NCBI GenBank assembly: GCA_016700155.1
Contig: CP065001.1
Span: 434,001 to 498,000 of the forward strand
DNA: 64,000 nucleotides
Direction: 5' to 3'
From: Ignavibacteriales bacterium
GTDB lineage: Bacteria > Bacteroidota > Ignavibacteria > Ignavibacteriales > Ignavibacteriaceae
The translations under genes and the position numbers were made by a program. Below are positions 60,691-64,000 of the stretch, piece by piece. The first letter of the stretch is position 1; every line of letters starts with the position of its first letter. Under the pieces are notes generated by a model, which saw only the letters and a program-made list of their open reading frames with translations, searched no databases and had not been told where the DNA came from.

Positions 60691-62892
60691 ATGGATTTAA
60701 CTTTTCATATCATTCCGTTGTTCGGGTTGCTTGGCCTTCTCTATACGTTCTGGAAATCCGCATGGGTTTCAAAACAGGAAGTCGGCACAGACAAAATGAA
60801 GAAGATATCCTCTCACATTGCAGAAGGTGCAATGGCATTTTTAAAGGCAGAGTATAAAGTTCTGTCAATTTTTGTTATATGTGTTGCGATTCTTTTAGGT
60901 GTTTCGGCAAATCCGGAAAATTCATCACCTATGATTGCTGTATCATTTATCGTTGGAGCGCTTTGTTCCGCACTTGCCGGGTTTATCGGTATGCGCGTAG
61001 CCACAAAGGCAAATGTACGCACTACCAATGCAGCCCGCCACAGTTTAGGTAAAGCATTGGAAATTGCTTTTGCCGGTGGTTCGGTAATGGGAATGGGAGT
61101 TGTAGGTTTAGGTGTTCTTGGATTAGGTGGTCTGTTTGTGATTTATGGTGATATGTTTGGAATCGATAATGTCACAGACTTGAATAGAGTGATAACAATA
61201 ATCACAGGGTTTTCTTTTGGTGCTTCTTCAATTGCTTTATTTGCCAGAGTAGGCGGAGGAATTTATACCAAAGCTGCGGACGTAGGCGCTGATCTTGTTG
61301 GAAAAGTTGAAGCAGGAATTCCTGAAGATCATCCTCTTAATCCTGCAACTATTGCTGATAACGTGGGTGATAATGTTGGTGATGTTGCCGGTATGGGTGC
61401 AGATCTTTTTGAATCTTATGTCGGATCTATAGTTGGAACTATGGTGCTTGGTGCTGCCTTTATGGCAGATGGATTCGTTGATAACTACAACGGACTTTCC
61501 GCTGTTCTGCTTCCATTAGTAATTGCCGGTGTCGGTATTATCATGTCTGTACTGGGAACCTTTTTTGTAAAAGTAAAAGAAGGTGGAAACCCTCAGAGGG
61601 CTTTGAACATCGGTGAATTTGGATCATCAGCATTAATGATAGTAGCTCTTTGGTTTATTATTAAATGGATTCTACCTGAATCATGGCAATTCACTGATCC
61701 ATTATACAAGGATGAATCAGGAAATCAACTCGTCAGAGAAATTACATCAACTGGAATTTTTATAGCTACAACTTTAGGTCTTATTGCAGGTGTGTTAATC
61801 GGTGTGATTACCGAATACTATACCGGCACGCATAAGCGACCTGTTATCGATATTGCAAGACAATCTCTGACAGGTGCTGCAACAAATATTATTGCCGGTA
61901 TTGGTAATGGAATGTTTTCTACAGCTATTCCGGTTTTAATTATTGCCGCTGCAATAATAGGGGCATTTTATTTTGGCGGCTTGTACGGAATAGCAATCGC
62001 CGCAGTCGGTATGCTATCAAATACAGGTATTCAGCTTGCAGTTGATGCTTATGGTCCAATATCAGATAATGCTGGTGGTATTGCCGAGATGTCTGAACTT
62101 CCCAAAGAAGTTCGCGGAAGAACTGATAAACTTGATGCAGTCGGGAATACAACCGCGGCTATTGGAAAAGGTTTTGCAATCGGATCTGCAGCACTCACCG
62201 CTCTTGCATTGTTTGGTGCGTTTATGACATCTGCCGGGATTCAATCAATTGATATTTCAAAAGCGGATGTTATGGCTGGATTATTTATTGGAGGAATGTT
62301 ACCGCTTCTCTTTTCAGCATTAGCAATGAAAGCAGTAGGACGCGCAGCAATGTCGATGATCGAGGAAGTGAGACGTCAATTTAAAAGTATCCCGGCATTA
62401 ACCGCGGCACTCAGTGTAATGAAAAAGAATGATGGTAAGGAGATGTCCGAATGGAGTTCAGAAGATAAACATATTTTTGAACAGGCTGACGGAGCTGCAG
62501 AATATGGAAAGTGCGTGGAGATTTCTACAAAAGCCGCAATTCGACAAATGGTCTTGCCAGGTCTGCTTGCAGTTGCAGCACCGGTATCTATTGGGTTTGT
62601 TGGTGGGGCAGAAATGCTCGGCGGACTTCTTGCAGGTGTAACTGTAACCGGAGTTTTAATGGCAATCTTCCAATCTAATGCCGGAGGTGCATGGGATAAT
62701 GCAAAAAAAATGTTTGAGGAAGGTGTTGAAATTAACGGTCAAAAATATTTTAAAGGATCCGATCCGCATAAAGCAGCCGTTGTCGGTGATACTGTAGGGG
62801 ATCCGTTTAAGGATACATCGGGTCCGTCGCTTAATATTCTCTTAAAATTAATGTCTGTTGTAGCCCTTGTTATTGCCCCGTTAATTAAATAA
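60691..62892 (+). CDS. hppA: Membrane-bound proton/sodium-pumping pyrophosphatase
   Basis: A 733-residue integral membrane pyrophosphatase with about 16 helices, coupling PPi hydrolysis to H+ or Na+ export. The core motifs are present: YTKAADVGADLVGKVEAGIPEDHPLNPATIADNVGDNVGD-type loop (conserved Asp cluster, about 190-230), TDKLDAVGNTTAAIGKGFAIGS, and GDTVGDPFKDTSGPSLN near the C-terminus. The residue after GNTT is Ala489 rather than Lys, the sign of the K+-dependent class, so it may be a Na+ or dual pump. It starts 8 bp after pth with GGAG. Confidence 0.95.
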   Translation: MDLTFHIIPLFGLLGLLYTFWKSAWVSKQEVGTDKMKKISSHIAEGAMAFLKAEYKVLSIFVICVAILLGVSANPENSSPMIAVSFIVGALCSALAGFIGMRVATKANVRTTNAARHSLGKALEIAFAGGSVMGMGVVGLGVLGLGGLFVIYGDMFGIDNVTDLNRVITIITGFSFGASSIALFARVGGGIYTKAADVGADLVGKVEAGIPEDHPLNPATIADNVGDNVGDVAGMGADLFESYVGSIVGTMVLGAAFMADGFVDNYNGLSAVLLPLVIAGVGIIMSVLGTFFVKVKEGGNPQRALNIGEFGSSALMIVALWFIIKWILPESWQFTDPLYKDESGNQLVREITSTGIFIATTLGLIAGVLIGVITEYYTGTHKRPVIDIARQSLTGAATNIIAGIGNGMFSTAIPVLIIAAAIIGAFYFGGLYGIAIAAVGMLSNTGIQLAVDAYGPISDNAGGIAEMSELPKEVRGRTDKLDAVGNTTAAIGKGFAIGSAALTALALFGAFMTSAGIQSIDISKADVMAGLFIGGMLPLLFSALAMKAVGRAAMSMIEEVRRQFKSIPALTAALSVMKKNDGKEMSEWSSEDKHIFEQADGAAEYGKCVEISTKAAIRQMVLPGLLAVAAPVSIGFVGGAEMLGGLLAGVTVTGVLMAIFQSNAGGAWDNAKKMFEEGVEINGQKYFKGSDPHKAAVVGDTVGDPFKDTSGPSLNILLKLMSVVALVIAPLIK

Positions 62893-62929
62893 TTTTGCAG
62901 AGCTTTAAATAACATATTTATCAATCCCT

Positions 62930-62955
62930 GCTCTTACTTAAGTAAGGGCTTTAAT
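62930..62955 (+). terminator. Hairpin between hppA and rpsF
   Basis: GCTCTTAC (62930-62937) pairs with GTAAGGGC (62942-62949), 8 bp with one G-U and a TTAA loop, followed by TTTAATAT. It may terminate hppA or form part of the rpsF leader, where S6/S18 autoregulation is known in many bacteria; the S6:S18 motif itself was not recognised. Confidence 0.5.
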
Positions 62956-62976
62956 ATCCATAGGGAGGTGACACGA

Positions 62977-63405
62977 ATGAAAACTAACGTTTATGAAAGT
63001 GCTGTTCTTATTAATGCAGCACTTGATGATGAACAGATCGAATCAATAATTTCACGGATTAAAGAAACCATTGTAAATAATGGTGGTGAAATTAGAGAAG
63101 TAGAGAACTGGGGAAGAAAAAGATTAGCCTACATGGTGAAGAAAAGCAAAATCGGTTATTATGCAATATTCCGGTTTAATGCCCCATCTAACCTGCTCAC
63201 CAAACTCGAGCGTTATTATACGCTTGATGAATACATTCTCAGATATCTGACAATCAAACTGGATGCAGATGCAATTGAACATCTTGAGATGCACAAACTC
63301 ATTTCTTCAGTCCCTGAAGTTGTAACTGCTGTTGAAGATGAGCAAGAAACTGAAACGCCAGAAACTGTAAAAGGTGAAATAAATGAAAATGAGAATAATA
63401 ATTAA
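62977..63405 (+). CDS. rpsF: Ribosomal protein S6
   Basis: About 142 residues from the ATG at 62977, which has GGGAGGTGA close upstream; an earlier GTG (62968) lies inside that ribosome site and is rejected. S6 pattern: NVYESAVLINAALDDEQIES, then GGEIREVENWGRKRLAYMVKKSKIGYYAIFRF. The acidic C-terminal extension (about 110-142) is typical of this phylum. Part of rpsF-ssb-rpsR. Confidence 0.95.
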   Translation: MKTNVYESAVLINAALDDEQIESIISRIKETIVNNGGEIREVENWGRKRLAYMVKKSKIGYYAIFRFNAPSNLLTKLERYYTLDEYILRYLTIKLDADAIEHLEMHKLISSVPEVVTAVEDEQETETPETVKGEINENENNN

Positions 63406-63428
63406 ATAGTCTAGATGGAGGATTAACC

Positions 63429-63914
63429 ATGGCCGATCTAAAAATGCCTGAAATTAACTACGTAATTGTCGCCGGAAATTTAACTAAAGACCCGATTTTT
63501 CGTCAGACGACAAACAACACTCCTGTCGTTAACTTTTCTATTGCTTCTAATAGGAAATATAAAGACAGTTCTAACCAGTGGCAGGAGGATGTATGTTATG
63601 TTGGCATTGTTGCATGGAATAAACTTGCCGAAAGTTGTAAAGAGAGACTTAAAAAAGGATCTGCAGTTTTAGTGGATGGCGAACTTCAGAGCAGAAGCTG
63701 GAAATCAGAGGAAGGTCATAACAGGAGTATCGTTGAAATAAAAGCTCGCAGAATTCAGTTCTTGAATAAAAGGGGAAGAATAAACGAAAACGAGAACGGA
63801 CACGATGCCGAGAATGAAGAAACTGTTGATGTGTTCACAGATGATGCTGTAGATTATACAGAAGATTCTTTCGATAAATTTCTCTCAAATGAAGAGTCTG
63901 ACTTATTAAAATAA
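63429..63914 (+). CDS. ssb: Single-stranded DNA-binding protein
   Basis: A 161-residue SSB with an N-terminal OB fold (about 1-112): INYVIVAGNLTKDPIFRQTTNNTPVVNFSIASNR, VAWNKLAESCKERLKKGSAVLVDGELQSRSW. The C-terminal half is acidic and flexible, but it ends SNEESDLLK instead of the DDDIPF-type tip that recruits repair and replication partners. GGAGG sits upstream of the ATG. It lies between rpsF and rpsR, the conserved order. Another SSB elsewhere in the genome could carry the canonical tail. Confidence 0.92.
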   Translation: MADLKMPEINYVIVAGNLTKDPIFRQTTNNTPVVNFSIASNRKYKDSSNQWQEDVCYVGIVAWNKLAESCKERLKKGSAVLVDGELQSRSWKSEEGHNRSIVEIKARRIQFLNKRGRINENENGHDAENEETVDVFTDDAVDYTEDSFDKFLSNEESDLLK

Positions 63915-63928
63915 TTGAAAGTTTAAAA

Positions 63929-64000
63929 ATGAAGAAAGAAATAAAAGCAAAAAAAATATGCAGGTTTACCCAGAATAAAGTAAAATACATCGACTATAAA
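63929..64000 (+). CDS. rpsR: Ribosomal protein S18, 5' part (window edge)
   Basis: The first 24 codons, starting MKKEIKAKKICRFTQNKV, match the N-terminus of S18 with its basic lead and the CRF segment. It continues beyond the window. Its position 15 bp after ssb in rpsF-ssb-rpsR confirms the call. Confidence 0.88.
   Translation, partial: MKKEIKAKKICRFTQNKVKYIDYK

Noticed and set aside
62968..62976. GTG start for rpsF
   Set aside because: It lies inside the Shine-Dalgarno GGGAGGTGA that serves the ATG at 62977.
1..64000. tRNA or rRNA genes in the intergenic gaps
   Set aside because: No T-loop GGTTCGAATCC-type sequence or rRNA-like stretch was found in any gap.

Overview
The window looks like a chromosomal contig from an Ignavibacteria/Chlorobi-type member of the Bacteroidetes-Chlorobi (FCB) group. 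This is inferred from gene content: a fused lpxC-fabZ gene, a uppS-bamA-skp-skp-lpxD-lpxC/fabZ-lpxA envelope cluster, a tricorn-like S41 peptidase, a GTP-type PEP carboxykinase, a membrane pyrophosphatase, many secreted beta-propeller proteins, and intergenic hairpin repeats of the GTCA...TGAC kind. The DNA is AT-rich throughout and visibly richer still in the first 3.2 kb. No rRNA, tRNA, CRISPR array, transposase or integrase gene was found.

Layout. 1-3200 is an accessory region. A translationally coupled operon, cut by the window edge, ends in a J-domain protein. It is followed by a two-gene unit of small membrane-anchored proteins bounded by matching repeats that look like cassette ends. 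3.2-12.5 kb holds a tricorn-like protease, a TerB-like protein, an M14 metallopeptidase, a stand-alone LpxA paralogue and small envelope or unknown proteins. 12.6-20.6 kb is central metabolism (serine dehydratase, a group II PLP decarboxylase, fumarase, a CDGSH iron-sulfur protein, a secreted pullulanase-type glucosidase) separated by repeat elements. 20.6-31.2 kb holds a lipoprotein flanked by 55-bp direct repeats, a six-PAS hybrid histidine kinase, PEPCK, an orphan MlaE permease and a CPA2 antiporter.

31.5-35.1 kb holds ilvE-alkaline phosphatase and then a lexA cluster with its own palindromic operator, a WYL-like mini-protein and a degenerate nuclease-fold protein. 35.2-43.9 kb is the outer-membrane biogenesis operon: undecaprenyl-PP synthase, BamA, two Skp chaperones, LpxD, LpxC-FabZ, LpxA and a lipoate-type acyltransferase. 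43.9-57.3 kb carries panB, split heptose genes (rfaE1/rfaE2), TamB, RNase R and a large peptidase-propeller-barrel fusion. 57.3-64.0 kb carries an FmdB zinc ribbon, an LppM-like lipoprotein, prs-rplY-pth-hppA, and the rpsF-ssb-rpsR ribosomal operon, cut at the right edge.

How it fits together: 35-57 kb is largely one programme for building the Gram-negative envelope (lipid A, heptose, BAM/TAM and periplasmic chaperones). The candidates for something new are the 5' accessory island, the lexA-WYL-nuclease-like cluster, and the pair of LpxA proteins whose acyl-ruler positions differ. The dispersed hairpin and direct repeats between genes are a third theme.
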